Notes: a model not told the origin generated them from the letters alone. A DNA stretch of 52,794 nucleotides from Cellulosimicrobium composti (GCF_009711085.1 NZ_WMKA01000024.1:1-52794); one strand, 5' to 3'; positions 26,113 through 34,794 are shown, numbered from the stretch's first letter. Numbers and translations: made by a program.

Positions 26113-28215
26113 GTGCCCCCCTCCACCCGCCCGGCTCCCGCGCCCGACACCCTCGACGACGACGCACCGGGCGCCGCGCCGGGCACGGTACCCGACGTCG
26201 ACGCGCTCCTCGACGTCGCCGTCTCGCGTCTCGGCGGGGCGCGGCGCGAGGGCCAGCACGCGATGGCCCGCGCCGTCGTCGAGGCGATCGAGGGCGGCGA
26301 GCACCTCGTCGTCCAGGCGGGCACCGGCACCGGGAAGTCGCTCGGCTACCTCGTCCCCGCCGTGCGGCACGCCGTCGCGACCGACGAGCGCGTCGTGGTC
26401 TCGACGGCGACGCTCGCCCTCCAGCGCCAGGTGATCACCCGGGACCTGCCGCTCGTCGCCGACGCCGTCGCGGACCGTCTCCCGCGGCCGGCGTCCATCG
26501 CGCTCCTCAAGGGCTGGCACAACTACCTGTGCGTGCACAAGATCGCGGGCGGCTACCCCACGGACGAGCCGACCCTCTTCGACCTGCCGGGCGAGTCCGC
26601 GGGTGCGGCCGACCACCCGGCGGCGCGCGGCGGGACGAGCGCCGCGGCCCTCGGCGAGCAGGTCGTGCGCCTGCGCGAGTGGGCGGACGAGACGTCGACG
26701 GGCGACCGCGACGACCTCGTGCCCGGCGTCAGCGACAAGGCCTGGCGGCAGGTCTCGGTCACGGCGCTCGAGTGCCTCGGCCAGCGCTGTCCGCTCCTCG
26801 CGGAGTGCTTCCCCGAGAAGGCGCGCGCCGCCGCGCGCGAGGCGGACGTCGTCGTGACGAACCACGCGATGCTCGGCATCGCCGCGATGGGGTCGCCCGG
26901 GGTGCTGCCCGAGCACGACGTGCTCGTCGTCGACGAGGCGCACGAGCTCGCCGACCGCGTGACCGCGGCCGCGACCGTCGACCTGTCCGTCCCGGCGATC
27001 GAGAGCGCGGCACGTCTCGCGCGCCGCCACGGCGGGGTGACGACGGACGCGCTCGACGCGGCCTCCGCGGCGTTCGGGACGGTCGTCGGCGCGCTGCCGG
27101 CGGAGCGGTTCCCCGAGGGGCTCCCGGACGGGGCGCGCGCGGCGGTCGCCGCGGTGCGCGACGCGGCGCGCGAGGTCCTGTCGTCCCTCAAGCCCGAGAC
27201 GGGCGTGACGAAGCCCGCGCAGCCCGACAGCGGGCTGAAGATGGCGCAGTCGACCATGCTCCAGCTCTTCGAGGTGGCCGAGCGCATGGCCGCGGACCCG
27301 ACGGGCCACGACGTTCTCTGGTGCTCGCGGCCCGGCGAGGGCGGCTGGACGGCCGACCGGTTCGGCGAGGGCGCGAGCCGCCTGCACGCCGCACCGCTCG
27401 GCGTCGCGGGCCTCATCCGCACGCACCTCCTCGCCGAGCGCACGGGCGTCTTCACGTCCGCGACGCTCGCGCTCGGCGGGAGCTTCGACGCGGTCGCGCG
27501 CACGTTCGGCCTGGGCGCGACCGGCACCGGTGACGACGAGGCGCCGCGCTGGCGCGGGATCGACGTCGGCAGCCCGTTCGACTACGCGCGCCAGGGGATT
27601 CTCTACGTCGCCAAGCGGCTGCCGACCCCGGGGCGCGAGGCCGCGACGGAGCACCAGCTCGACGAGATCGCGACGCTCGTCGAGGCCGCCGGCGGGCGCA
27701 CCCTCGGGCTGTTCTCGTCGCGCCGCGCCGCCGTCGCGGCGGCCGAGGCGATGCGCGAGCGGCTCGACGTGCCGGTCCTGTGCCAGGGCGACGACCAGCT
27801 CCCGACGCTCGTGCGGGAGTTTGCCGCCGACCCCGACACGTGCCTGTTCGGCACGCTCTCGCTCTGGCAGGGCGTCGACGTGCCCGGCCCCTCGTGCTCG
27901 CTCGTCCTCATCGACCGCATCCCGTTCCCGCGCCCGGACGACCCCGTGAAGTCGGCGCGGGCGCGCGCGGTCGAGGCGGCTGGCGGCAACGGGTTCATGC
28001 AGGTGTCCGCGACGCACGCCGCGCTCCTGCTCGCGCAGGGCGCCGGTCGCCTCGTGCGCTCCACGGAGGACCGCGGCGTGGTCGCGGTCCTCGACCCGCG
28101 CCTCGTCACCGCCCGGTACGGCACGTTCCTCACCCGGTCGATGCCCCCGTTCTGGCAGACGACCGACCGCGACGTCGCCGCTGGTGCGCTCCGTCGCCTC
28201 GCCGCCCTAGGCTGA
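26113..28215 (+). CDS. DinG/XPD-type iron-sulfur DNA helicase
   Basis: 700-residue superfamily 2 helicase of the XPD/DinG group. Walker A is VQAGTGTGKS (K75) and the DEAH box is VVDEAHEL (D274). Four cysteines between them, in NYLCVHK, LECLGQRCPLL and AECFPEK, are placed like the 4Fe-4S ligands of XPD and DinG. C-terminal motifs are GLFSSRRAA, GTLSLWQGVDVPG, IDRIPFP and QGAGRLVRS. It probably resolves R-loops or repair intermediates. No LexA box is seen upstream, so unlike E. coli dinG it does not look SOS-controlled. The GTG start follows a leaderless-type -10. Confidence 0.92.
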   Translation: MPPSTRPAPAPDTLDDDAPGAAPGTVPDVDALLDVAVSRLGGARREGQHAMARAVVEAIEGGEHLVVQAGTGTGKSLGYLVPAVRHAVATDERVVVSTATLALQRQVITRDLPLVADAVADRLPRPASIALLKGWHNYLCVHKIAGGYPTDEPTLFDLPGESAGAADHPAARGGTSAAALGEQVVRLREWADETSTGDRDDLVPGVSDKAWRQVSVTALECLGQRCPLLAECFPEKARAAAREADVVVTNHAMLGIAAMGSPGVLPEHDVLVVDEAHELADRVTAAATVDLSVPAIESAARLARRHGGVTTDALDAASAAFGTVVGALPAERFPEGLPDGARAAVAAVRDAAREVLSSLKPETGVTKPAQPDSGLKMAQSTMLQLFEVAERMAADPTGHDVLWCSRPGEGGWTADRFGEGASRLHAAPLGVAGLIRTHLLAERTGVFTSATLALGGSFDAVARTFGLGATGTGDDEAPRWRGIDVGSPFDYARQGILYVAKRLPTPGREAATEHQLDEIATLVEAAGGRTLGLFSSRRAAVAAAEAMRERLDVPVLCQGDDQLPTLVREFAADPDTCLFGTLSLWQGVDVPGPSCSLVLIDRIPFPRPDDPVKSARARAVEAAGGNGFMQVSATHAALLLAQGAGRLVRSTEDRGVVAVLDPRLVTARYGTFLTRSMPPFWQTTDRDVAAGALRRLAALG

Positions 28216-28243
28216 GGCCTTCCAGCGACTTCACGGAGGCGAG

Positions 28244-29254
28244 ATGACGACGAGCACGTCCCCGCAGGGCACCGGCGGCGCGACCACGGGCGGTCCAGGA
28301 GGCGGGGCCCGCACGACGAAGCTCGCCATCGTCGGCGCGGGCGCGGTCGGGTCGACGCTCGCGTACGCGGCCCTCATGCGCGGGGCGGCGCGCACCGTCT
28401 CGCTGCTCGACGTCAACCGTGCGAAGGTCGAGGCCGAGGTGCTCGACCTGCAGCACGGGATCCAGTTCATGCCGATGGCGCGCGTGGAGGGCTCCGACGA
28501 CGTCGCGGTGTGCGCGGGTGCCGACGTCGTGGTCGTGACCGCGGGCGCCAAGCAGAAGCCCGGGCAGACGCGGCTCGACCTCGCCGAGGGCACGATCGGC
28601 CTCATGCGCACGATCCTGCCCGGGCTCGTCGAGGTCGCGCCCGACGCGGTCTACGTCATGGTCACCAACCCCGTCGACATCGTCACGTACGCGGCGCTCA
28701 AGTTCTCCGGCCTGCCGCCGTCGCAGCTCTTCGGCAGCGGGACGGTCCTCGACTCCTCGCGGCTGCGCTTCCTCGTCGCCCAGCACTGCGGCGTGGCGGT
28801 GCAGAACGTCCACGCGTACATCGCGGGGGAGCACGGCGACACCGAGATCCCCCTGTGGAGCTCCGCGACCATCGGCGGCGTACCGCTGCTCGAGTGGCAG
28901 GGCATCGCAGGCCGCGGACCGCTCACGGCCGACGTCCGCGACGACATCGCGCGCGAGGTCGTGCAGTCGGCGTACCGGATCATCGAGGGCAAGGGCGCGA
29001 CCAACTACGCGGTCGGGCTCGCGGGGACGCGCATCATCGAGGCCGTGCTCGACGACGAGCACCGCGTCCTGCCCGTCTCGACGCTCCTCGACGGGGCCTA
29101 CGGCCTCGAGGACGTGTGCCTCTCCCTGCCGACCCTCGTGGACCGGCGCGGGGCCGTCGAGCGCGTGGGGGTGCCGCTCGCGGACGACGAGCTCGCGGGC
29201 CTGCGCGCGTCCGCGGAGTCGCTGCGCGCCGTCGCGCGACGCTTCGGGCTCTGA
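28244..29254 (+). CDS. ldh: L-lactate dehydrogenase
   Basis: 336 residues. NADH-dependent reduction of pyruvate to L-lactate. The Rossmann motif is VGAGAVGSTLAY, the NAD-adenosine acid is LLDVN, the substrate Arg is in KPGQTRLDL, and the catalytic His is H197 in AGEHGDTEIP. KSSD-like malate specificity markers are absent, and VTNPVDIVTY fits LDH. About 22 N-terminal Gly/Thr residues are extra. A GGAGG ribosome-binding site lies 6 nt before the ATG, and a TAGGCT -10 candidate overlaps the end of the helicase gene. It supports fermentative growth under low oxygen. Confidence 0.94.
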   Translation: MTTSTSPQGTGGATTGGPGGGARTTKLAIVGAGAVGSTLAYAALMRGAARTVSLLDVNRAKVEAEVLDLQHGIQFMPMARVEGSDDVAVCAGADVVVVTAGAKQKPGQTRLDLAEGTIGLMRTILPGLVEVAPDAVYVMVTNPVDIVTYAALKFSGLPPSQLFGSGTVLDSSRLRFLVAQHCGVAVQNVHAYIAGEHGDTEIPLWSSATIGGVPLLEWQGIAGRGPLTADVRDDIAREVVQSAYRIIEGKGATNYAVGLAGTRIIEAVLDDEHRVLPVSTLLDGAYGLEDVCLSLPTLVDRRGAVERVGVPLADDELAGLRASAESLRAVARRFGL

Positions 29255-29314
29255 CCCCGCGCGGGCGCGACGGCGGCCCGGCCCGAGCGAGGGCGGCACG
29301 GGGCCTGCGGACGA

Positions 29315-29350
29315 CGAGAGCCGGGTGGTCGACGGACCACCCGGCTCTCG
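29315..29350. terminator. Bidirectional terminator between ldh and lexA
   Basis: A perfect 16-bp stem (CGAGAGCCGGGTGGTC and its complement) with loop GACG, extended by one A-T pair. It sits between the convergent ends of ldh (29254) and lexA (29374). Confidence 0.9.
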
Positions 29351-29373
29351 TGCCGCTCAGAGGCCGTGCCGGT

Positions 29374-30108
29374 TCACAGGCTGCGCAGGACCGAGACGAC
29401 GCGCCCGAGCACCTGGGCGTCGTCGCCCGGGATCGGGTCGTACGCGGCGTTGTGCGGCATGAGCCAGACGTGGCCGTCGGCGCGGCGCAGGCTCTTGACC
29501 GTGGCCTCGCCGTCGATCATCGCCGCGACGATCTCGCCGTTCTCGGCGACCGGCTGGCGCCGCACGACGACCCAGTCGCCGTCGCAGATCGCCGCGTCGA
29601 CCATCGAGTCGCCCTGGACCCGCAGGAGGAAGAGCTCGCCGTCGCCGACGAGCTGGCGGGGGAGGGGGAACACGTCCTCGACGACCTGCTCGGCGAGGAT
29701 CGGGCCACCGGCCGCGATGCGGCCCACGACCGGGACGTACGACGGCGCGGGGCGGGACTCGTCGTACGCGGGCTCGGGTGCGGTGCCGGCGACCGAGAGG
29801 GGCGTCGCCCGCCGGGAGTCGTCCGGCTGGACGACCTCGATCGCGCGCGGCCGGTTAGGGTCGCGGCGCAGGAAGCCCTTGCGCTCGAGCGTCGTGAGCT
29901 GGTGCTTCACGGAGGACGGGCTCGTGAGGCCGACGGCCTCGCCGATCTCGCGCATGCTCGGCGGGTAGCCGCGCTGCTCGACGCACGCGCGGATGGTCTC
30001 GAGCACGAGCCGCTGGCGCGGCGTGAGCCCGTCGCCGCCCGCCGAGCCGTCCGGGAGCTCGCGCACCTCGGCGAGCCCTCGTGCGCTGTCCGTGCCTCGT
30101 CCCGCCAT
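29374..30108 (-). CDS. lexA: SOS repressor LexA
   Basis: 244 residues. The N-terminal winged helix-turn-helix (about 28-95; [20 protein letters not shown]) binds SOS boxes. The C-terminal S24 protease domain self-cleaves at A133-G134 (RIAAGG) with Ser168 (GDSMV) and Lys205 (TVKS). The frame is open 53 codons further upstream, but ATG 30108 is chosen because the extension is Pro/Gly-rich and overlaps the promoter. Its own promoter carries a LexA operator, giving autorepression. The DNA-binding target motif is repeated at recA and HEPN-dinB. Confidence 0.96.
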   Translation of the reverse strand: MAGRGTDSARGLAEVRELPDGSAGGDGLTPRQRLVLETIRACVEQRGYPPSMREIGEAVGLTSPSSVKHQLTTLERKGFLRRDPNRPRAIEVVQPDDSRRATPLSVAGTAPEPAYDESRPAPSYVPVVGRIAAGGPILAEQVVEDVFPLPRQLVGDGELFLLRVQGDSMVDAAICDGDWVVVRRQPVAENGEIVAAMIDGEATVKSLRRADGHVWLMPHNAAYDPIPGDDAQVLGRVVSVLRSL

Positions 30109-30245
30109 GGTCGCTCCGCCCTCGTCCGTCGCGGGCCGCCGGCGCAACGCGTGCCCGCGGCCACCCCACCCCGGGGCGTGCGCCCCGGGCCCTCGGTCGT
30201 CTCCCCAGGTCCGAGCGGACATGTCCGGCGAACCGACCTGACCCC

Positions 30246-30274
30246 AGGCTAGGGGAGGTTGCGACACGAATCAA
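30246..30274 (-). promoter_or_regulatory. lexA promoter
   Basis: On the minus strand a -35 TTGATT (30269-30274), a 17-bp spacer and a -10 TAGCCT (30246-30251). The -35 overlaps the LexA operator at 30271-30286. The predicted leader is about 130 nt. Confidence 0.6.
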
Positions 30275-30286
30275 ACACCTGTTCGA
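30271..30286. promoter_or_regulatory. LexA operator 1 of the lexA/LysM region
   Basis: TCAAACACCTGTTCGA, one mismatch to TCGAAC-N4-GTTCGA. It overlaps the lexA -35. Confidence 0.88.
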
Positions 30287-30299
30287 GCATGTCTCGACT

Positions 30300-30322
30300 C
30301 TGTCGGTCGTTCGTGATAGACC
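30300..30322 (+). promoter_or_regulatory. Degenerate PafBC-type promoter of the LysM gene
   Basis: CTGTCGGTC, eight bases, TAGACC: 7 of 9 matches to TTGTCRGTG with exact spacing, but the -10 lacks its final T in register (TAGACCT). Confidence 0.35.
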
Positions 30323-30323
30323 T

Positions 30324-30339
30324 TCGTACAGATGTTCTA
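30324..30339. promoter_or_regulatory. LexA operator 2
   Basis: TCGTACAGATGTTCTA, two mismatches to the 12 specified bases. It adjoins operator 3, with 15 bp centre to centre. Confidence 0.65.
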
Positions 30340-30354
30340 CGTACAGGTGTTCGA
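30339..30354. promoter_or_regulatory. LexA operator 3
   Basis: ACGTACAGGTGTTCGA, two mismatches, same AGGT spacer as the recA and dinB boxes. It lies downstream of the presumed LysM-gene promoter, so it would block elongation or open-complex formation. Confidence 0.7.
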
Positions 30355-30440
30355 CCAATGGGCCGGGCGCCGCACGCGACGGGCGGCGGGTCCGATCGAC
30401 CGGGGAAGGCGATCGGGGCCGCGGCCGGGACGGAGGAGAC

Positions 30441-30809
30441 ATGCAGGCGGTGGGAATCATGGCGGGGCCGGTCGCCCTCGCGGGCGGCCGCACGGAGCGC
30501 GCGCGGCACGACGAGGCGCCGCTGCGGCTCACGCGGCGCGGCCGCGTCGTCCTCGTGCTCCTGGCAGCCCTGGTCCTCGTCCTCGCCGCGCGCGTGGGCG
30601 TCGCGGTCGCGAGCGGGCCCGGCGAGCCCGTCGAGGTCCGGGTGCACGTCGTGAGCTCGGGCGAGACGCTCTGGGAGCTGGCGCAGGGCGTCGCGGCCCC
30701 GGGGGAGGACCTGCGCGACGTCGTCAGCGGTCTCGTGGAGCTCAACGGGCTGTCGTCGTCCGGCGTCCAGGCGGGCCAGAAGCTCCTCCTCCCCGTCGAG
30801 GAGGGGTAG
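30441..30809 (+). CDS. LysM-domain single-pass membrane protein (DivS/ChiZ/YneA-like)
   Basis: 122 residues. A basic cytoplasmic N-terminus, one transmembrane helix ([21 protein letters not shown]) and an extracellular LysM domain ([15 protein letters not shown] ... [17 protein letters not shown]) that binds peptidoglycan. GGAGGAG lies just before the ATG. Its place, divergent from lexA behind shared operators and upstream of nrdR, is that of ChiZ (Rv2719c) and DivS, which stop division during DNA damage. The same checkpoint role is inferred. Sequence identity outside LysM is low in this group, so the name is positional. Confidence 0.85.
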   Translation: MQAVGIMAGPVALAGGRTERARHDEAPLRLTRRGRVVLVLLAALVLVLAARVGVAVASGPGEPVEVRVHVVSSGETLWELAQGVAAPGEDLRDVVSGLVELNGLSSSGVQAGQKLLLPVEEG

Positions 30810-30913
30810 CGCGGGCGAGACGCACGTCGCACGCGAGCGTGTTGCACGGCCCGGCCGCGACGGCATACGTTCGTCGCGCCGACCTGTCGGCGCGACCCGC
30901 GGAGGAGCCCGCC

Positions 30914-31441
30914 ATGCACTGCCCGTTCTGCCGTCACGCGGACTCCCGCGTCGTCGACTCGCGCACGTCCGACGACGGGTCCTCGATCCGACGGCGCCGT
31001 CAGTGCCCCGAGTGCAACCGGCGCTTCACGACCATCGAGACCGCGAGCCTGTCCGTCGTCAAGCGCTCGGGAGTGACCGAGCCGTTCTCGCGCGAGAAGA
31101 TCGTCAACGGCGTGCGCAAGGCGTGCCAAGGCCGACCGGTCAACGAGGACGACCTCGCGGTGCTGGCGCAGCGCGTCGAGGAGACGATCCGGGCGAGCGG
31201 CAGCGCCGAGCTCGACGCGTACGAGATCGGGCTCGCGATCCTCGGTCCGCTGCGTGAGCTCGACGAGGTCGCCTACCTGCGCTTCGCGAGCGTCTACCAG
31301 GCGTTCGACTCGCTCGAGGACTTCGAGAGCGCGATCACGTCGCTGCGCGTCGAGCGCGAGGAGCGCGAGTCGGCGGCGAGCCGCGGCACGTCCGCCGACC
31401 CGGAGGTGGCGGCGGACCGCGACGCCGCACCGCTCGGCTGA
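30914..31441 (+). CDS. nrdR: Transcriptional repressor NrdR
   Basis: 175 residues. The zinc ribbon uses C3, C6, C31 and C34 (MHCPFC ... CPEC). The following ATP-cone domain begins [19 protein letters not shown] and senses ATP/dATP to control ribonucleotide reductase genes. [11 protein letters not shown] ends the conserved part, and a short acidic tail follows. GGAGGAG before the ATG is the ribosome-binding site. CATACGTT near 30862 may hold the -10. No nrd gene is in the window. The order lexA-LysM-nrdR is conserved in actinobacteria. Confidence 0.96.
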   Translation: MHCPFCRHADSRVVDSRTSDDGSSIRRRRQCPECNRRFTTIETASLSVVKRSGVTEPFSREKIVNGVRKACQGRPVNEDDLAVLAQRVEETIRASGSAELDAYEIGLAILGPLRELDEVAYLRFASVYQAFDSLEDFESAITSLRVEREERESAASRGTSADPEVAADRDAAPLG

Positions 31442-31466
31442 CGCCGTGCCGGGACCGCGGGCCGGC

Positions 31467-32552
31467 TCACAGGTCGCTCGACCGCGACGCCCAGATGTTG
31501 ATGCCCGCGTCGGCGGGCAGCGCCTCCACGGCGGCGACCTCCTCCGGTGAGAGCGCGGGCGCGTCGAGCGCCGCGAGGTTGTCGTCGAGCTGCTGCGTCG
31601 AGCTCGCGCCGAGCAGCACCGAGGTGACCCGCTCGTCGCGCATCGCCCAGAGGATCGCCGTCGTGGCGAGGCTCCGGCCGTGCTCGCGCGCGAGCGCGTG
31701 GAGGCGCCGCACGTGCCCCAGGTTCTCCTCGGAGAGGAACGACTGCCGCAAGGGTCCGCCCCGCGCGGCGCGCGACCCCGCGGGGACGCCGTCGAGGTAC
31801 CGGTCGGTGAGCATGCCCTGGGCGAGCGGGGAGAACGCGACGACCCCGAGCCCCTCGGAGCCCGCGACGTCGAGGACGGACGCCCTCGCGGGGTCGTGCG
31901 GGTCGGGCTCCTCGACCCACCTGTTGAGCATCGAGTACGACACCTGGGTGACGACGAGGTCGACGCCGAGCCGGGCGGCGACCTCGAGCGCCTCCCGCGT
32001 GCGCCGAGCCGAGTACGAGGAGATGCCCGCGTACCGCGCGCGTCCCGAGCGCACCGCCGTGGCGAGCGCGCCGACGGTCTCGTCGAGCGGCGTCGTCGGG
32101 TCGAAGCGGTGGGAGTAGAAGATGTCGACGTGGTCGAGGCCGAGCCGGCGCAGCGACGCGTCGAGCGACGAGAGCAGGTACTTGCGCGAGCCGCCCTCGC
32201 CGTAGGGGCCCGGACCCATGCGGTAGCCGGCCTTGGTGGTGACGACGAGCTCGTCGCGGACCGGGCGCAGCTCGCGCGCGAGGAGGCGGCCCATCGACTC
32301 CTCGGCGGCGCCGCCGGGCGGGCCGTAGTTGTTCGCGAGGTCGAGGTGCGTCACGCCCCGCTCGACCGCGTGCAGCACGATCTCGCGCTGGGTGGCCTGC
32401 GGGTCCGCCTCGCCGAAGTTCTGCCAGAGCCCGAGCGAGATCGTCGGCAGCCGCAGCCCGCTGCGCCCGAGACGGCGGTGCGGCAGCGCGCGGCGTCGCG
32501 CGGAGGGATCGGCGGGCGAGGGGGCGGAGGCGTCGGGAGGGTCGAGCGGCAC
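31467..32552 (-). CDS. Aldo/keto reductase (YghZ/Kv-beta-like)
   Basis: 361 residues. NADPH-dependent reductase with a TIM barrel. LGLWQNFGE, THLDLANNYGPPGGAAEESMG (catalytic Tyr), VTTKAGYRM (Lys), FYSHRFDP (His) and the NADPH-binding LLGASSTQQLDDNLAAL match the YghZ (L-glyceraldehyde 3-phosphate reductase) group. The GTG start at 32552 lies 7 nt after TAGCGT. It ends 25 bp from the convergent nrdR. The physiological substrate is likely methylglyoxal or another aldehyde, inferred from family. Confidence 0.9.
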   Translation of the reverse strand: MPLDPPDASAPSPADPSARRRALPHRRLGRSGLRLPTISLGLWQNFGEADPQATQREIVLHAVERGVTHLDLANNYGPPGGAAEESMGRLLARELRPVRDELVVTTKAGYRMGPGPYGEGGSRKYLLSSLDASLRRLGLDHVDIFYSHRFDPTTPLDETVGALATAVRSGRARYAGISSYSARRTREALEVAARLGVDLVVTQVSYSMLNRWVEEPDPHDPARASVLDVAGSEGLGVVAFSPLAQGMLTDRYLDGVPAGSRAARGGPLRQSFLSEENLGHVRRLHALAREHGRSLATTAILWAMRDERVTSVLLGASSTQQLDDNLAALDAPALSPEEVAAVEALPADAGINIWASRSSDL

Positions 32553-32559
32553 GAGGTCG

Positions 32560-32565
32560 ACGCTA
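32560..32565 (-). promoter_or_regulatory. -10 element of the aldo/keto reductase gene
   Basis: TAGCGT (minus strand) ends seven bases before the GTG at 32552. Confidence 0.45.
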
Positions 32566-32729
32566 CCCGAGCCCCCGTGGTCGGCCCACCGCGAACCGCT
32601 CGTCCGGGAGGGCGGCCAGGTCAAATGAGGTGGCGCGGCGTGCCCGGGTGGGGGAGGCTGGCGGGGTGCCGCTCGTGGGGCGACCGCAGGGGGCACGACC
32701 GATCTTTCCCCATCGACGAGGAGACCGCC

Positions 32730-32924
32730 ATGGCGTCCGACCAGCAGCGATCCGCGGCAGACACCGCACCGACCGACGAGGCCAAGGCGAAGTTCCGCGA
32801 GGCGCTCGACCGGAAGAACGCCGCGCGCCACCGCACGGCCGACGGCGACACCAACACGGGGTCCGTCCACGGCTCGGAGACCGTGGGTCCCGTCCAGCGC
32901 ACGTTCCGCCGCAAGTCCGGCTGA
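32730..32924 (+). CDS. DUF5302 small hydrophilic protein
   Basis: 64 residues, highly charged and without hydrophobic segments. EAKAKFREALDRKNAARHR and the ending GPVQRTFRRKSG are the DUF5302 pattern seen across actinobacteria. A CGAGGAGA ribosome-binding site sits before the ATG. It stands alone between divergent and convergent neighbours. Function unknown; the composition suggests an abundant disordered protein or nucleic-acid-binding factor. Confidence 0.75.
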   Translation: MASDQQRSAADTAPTDEAKAKFREALDRKNAARHRTADGDTNTGSVHGSETVGPVQRTFRRKSG

Positions 32925-32934
32925 CATCGGCTCC

Positions 32935-32972
32935 CGTCGTCCGGTCGTCCCGACGGGGGCGGCCGGACGACG
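32935..32972. terminator. Candidate terminator between DUF5302 and flavin-binding gene
   Basis: CGTCGTCCGG and its complement CCGGACGACG form a 10-bp stem with an 18-base loop that itself holds CCCGACGGG. It lies between two convergent genes. Confidence 0.55.
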
Positions 32973-32980
32973 TGCGTCCG

Positions 32981-33400
32981 CTACGGTTCCGCGCGGGCGA
33001 AGCGTCGCCCGGTGAGCTCGGTGGCCTCGACGACGACCCAGTCCTCGGTCGGGACGTCCACGAGCGGCGCCAGGGGCTCGGTGTCGACGCCCAGCGCGTC
33101 CAGCTCGTGCTCGGTGCGCAGGCGGTGCGCCGTGCCGCGCGCCACGACGCTCCAGGCGCCGTCGTCGTCCACGGCGTCCCACTCGAGCGCGACGCGCTGG
33201 TTGGTCGCGATCGTGGCGAGCTTGGTGCCCGGCACGGTCCGGAACGCGAGGGTGCGCGCGTGCGCGCGCACGGTCACGGGGTAGATGTCCGGCTCGCCTC
33301 CCACGCTCACCGCGAGGCGTGCGACGTGGGTCCCCTCCACGAGGTCCCACGACGCGTCGGCGTCAAGGATCTGCGGCCCGTCGTGCGTGTATCCGGTCAT
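32981..33400 (-). CDS. Pyridoxamine 5'-phosphate oxidase-family (flavin/F420 split-barrel) protein
   Basis: 139 residues from ATG 33400. The split-barrel pattern includes HVARLAVSVGGEPDIYPVTV, LAFRTVPGTKLATIATNQRVALEWD and GAWSVVARGTAHRL. It is too short and diverged to be PdxH itself, so it is likely a small FMN- or F420-dependent reductase or heme-binding member. GGAG lies just before the start. An upstream ATG (33415) would add MPRWS. The substrate is unknown. Confidence 0.75.
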   Translation of the reverse strand: MTGYTHDGPQILDADASWDLVEGTHVARLAVSVGGEPDIYPVTVRAHARTLAFRTVPGTKLATIATNQRVALEWDAVDDDGAWSVVARGTAHRLRTEHELDALGVDTEPLAPLVDVPTEDWVVVEATELTGRRFARAEP

Positions 33401-33435
33401 GCTCCATCGTGGCACCGCGCCGCGGGGGCCGCGCA

Positions 33436-33471
33436 GCGGCGAAGGTCACGCCGCGCGAGGACCTTCGCCGC
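33436..33471 (-). terminator. serA terminator hairpin
   Basis: GCGGCGAAGGTC and its complement form a 12-bp stem with a 12-base loop downstream of serA. A third direct copy, GCGGCGAAGG, is at 33488-33497. Confidence 0.6.
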
Positions 33472-33509
33472 GCGCACCGGGTGGCACGCGGCGAAGGCGT
33501 CCGCGGTGA

Positions 33510-34709
33510 TCAGTCGAGGATGCGCAGGGCGATGGTCTGCTCCATCGCGGCGAGCGCCTCGATGACGGCGGGCTCGACGCGCGAGCCGACGTCGGTGACG
33601 ACGTAGCCGATCTCCCCGCGTGTCGCGAGCAGCTGGCCCTCGATGTTCGTGCCGTGCTCCGCCAGCGTCGCGTTGACCGCGGCGAGCACACCGGGTGTGT
33701 TGCGGTGCAGGTGCGTGATGCGCGTGATGCCCGTCGTCTGCTCGAGCGCGAGGTTCGGCAGGTTCACGCTGAGCGTCGTCGAGCCCGTCGTCAGGTAGTC
33801 GCGCAGCTTGGCGGAGACGAACTGCCCGATCGCCTCCTGCGCCTCCTCGGTCGAGCCGCCGATGTGCGGGGTGAGGATGACGTTCGGCAGCCCGCGCAGC
33901 TCGGAGTCGAACGCGTCGCCCTTGCGCTTGGGCTCGTGCGGGAACACGTCGACGGCGGCACCCGCGACGCGGCCCTCGACGATCGCCTCGCGCAGCGCGC
34001 CGTAGTCGACGACGAACCCGCGGGACAGGTTGAGGAAGATCGAGCCCTGGCGCATGCGCGCGAACTGCTTGGCCCCGAAGAGCCCCGCGTTGCCCTTGCG
34101 GCCGTCGACGTGCAACGTGACGACGTCGGCCTGCTCGAGCAGCTCGTCGAGCGTGTCCATGCGGCGCGCGTTGCCGAGCGCGAGCTTCTCCGCCGTGTCG
34201 TAGAAGACGACCGACATGCCGAGGTTCTCCGCGACGACGGAGAGCTGCGTGCCGATGTTGCCGTAGCCGACGATGCCGAGCGTGCGGCCGCGGACCTCGT
34301 GCGCGCCCTCCGCGGACTTGTCCCAGCGGCCCTCGTGCAGCGCGCGGTCGCGCTCGGTGAGGCGGCGCGTGAGCGCGATGATCTCGGCGAGCGCGAGCTC
34401 GACCACCGAGCGCGTGTTCTGGAACGGCGCGTTGAACACCGCGACGCCCTGGGCCGCGGCGGACCGCAGGTCGATCTGGTTGGTTCCGATGCAGAAGGCT
34501 CCGAGCGCCACGAGGTCGGGGGCGTTCTCGAGCACCTTCGCGGTGACGTTCGTCTTGGACCGGATGCCGAGCAGGTGGACGCCGTCGAGCGCCTCGATCA
34601 GCTCGGACTCGTCGAGTGCCCCGGTGCGGACGGTGACGTCGATGCCCGCGGCCTCGAGGTTCGAGGCGGCGAGAGGGTGCAGGTTTTCCAGGAGAAGGGC
34701 GCGTAGCAC
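33510..34709 (-). CDS. serA: D-3-phosphoglycerate dehydrogenase SerA (short, ACT-containing type)
   Basis: 399 residues. First step of serine synthesis. NAD motif GYGNIG is at 148-153; the catalytic Arg is in NLSRGFVVD (R230), Glu in HEPKRKGD (E259) and His in LTPHIGGS (H282). A C-terminal ACT domain (about 329-399) follows directly, giving serine feedback as in E. coli SerA. The long mycobacterial form with an extra intervening domain is not present. The start at GTG 34709 fits the family N-terminus LRALLLENLH; upstream codons do not. It is 85 bp downstream of the HelD-like gene on the same strand. Confidence 0.95.
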   Translation of the reverse strand: MLRALLLENLHPLAASNLEAAGIDVTVRTGALDESELIEALDGVHLLGIRSKTNVTAKVLENAPDLVALGAFCIGTNQIDLRSAAAQGVAVFNAPFQNTRSVVELALAEIIALTRRLTERDRALHEGRWDKSAEGAHEVRGRTLGIVGYGNIGTQLSVVAENLGMSVVFYDTAEKLALGNARRMDTLDELLEQADVVTLHVDGRKGNAGLFGAKQFARMRQGSIFLNLSRGFVVDYGALREAIVEGRVAGAAVDVFPHEPKRKGDAFDSELRGLPNVILTPHIGGSTEEAQEAIGQFVSAKLRDYLTTGSTTLSVNLPNLALEQTTGITRITHLHRNTPGVLAAVNATLAEHGTNIEGQLLATRGEIGYVVTDVGSRVEPAVIEALAAMEQTIALRILD

Positions 34710-34794
34710 GCACCCATGGTGCGCCCGTTCCACGGCCCGGACCAAACGGGTCTTGACCCTCGGGACGAGGTGAACGGCCCCGCGGACCGTGGCG

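Larger units (their letters stand above)
30109..30440. other. Divergent regulatory region lexA / LysM gene (332 bp)
   Basis: Contains no gene. From left to right it holds the lexA leader, the lexA promoter, three LexA operators, a possible PafBC-type promoter for the LysM gene and the leader of that gene. The parts are listed separately. Confidence 0.8.

Noticed and set aside
29374-30267. Longer lexA starting at 30267
   Set aside because: The extra 53 residues are Pro/Gly/Arg-rich and would overlap the lexA promoter and its own -10.
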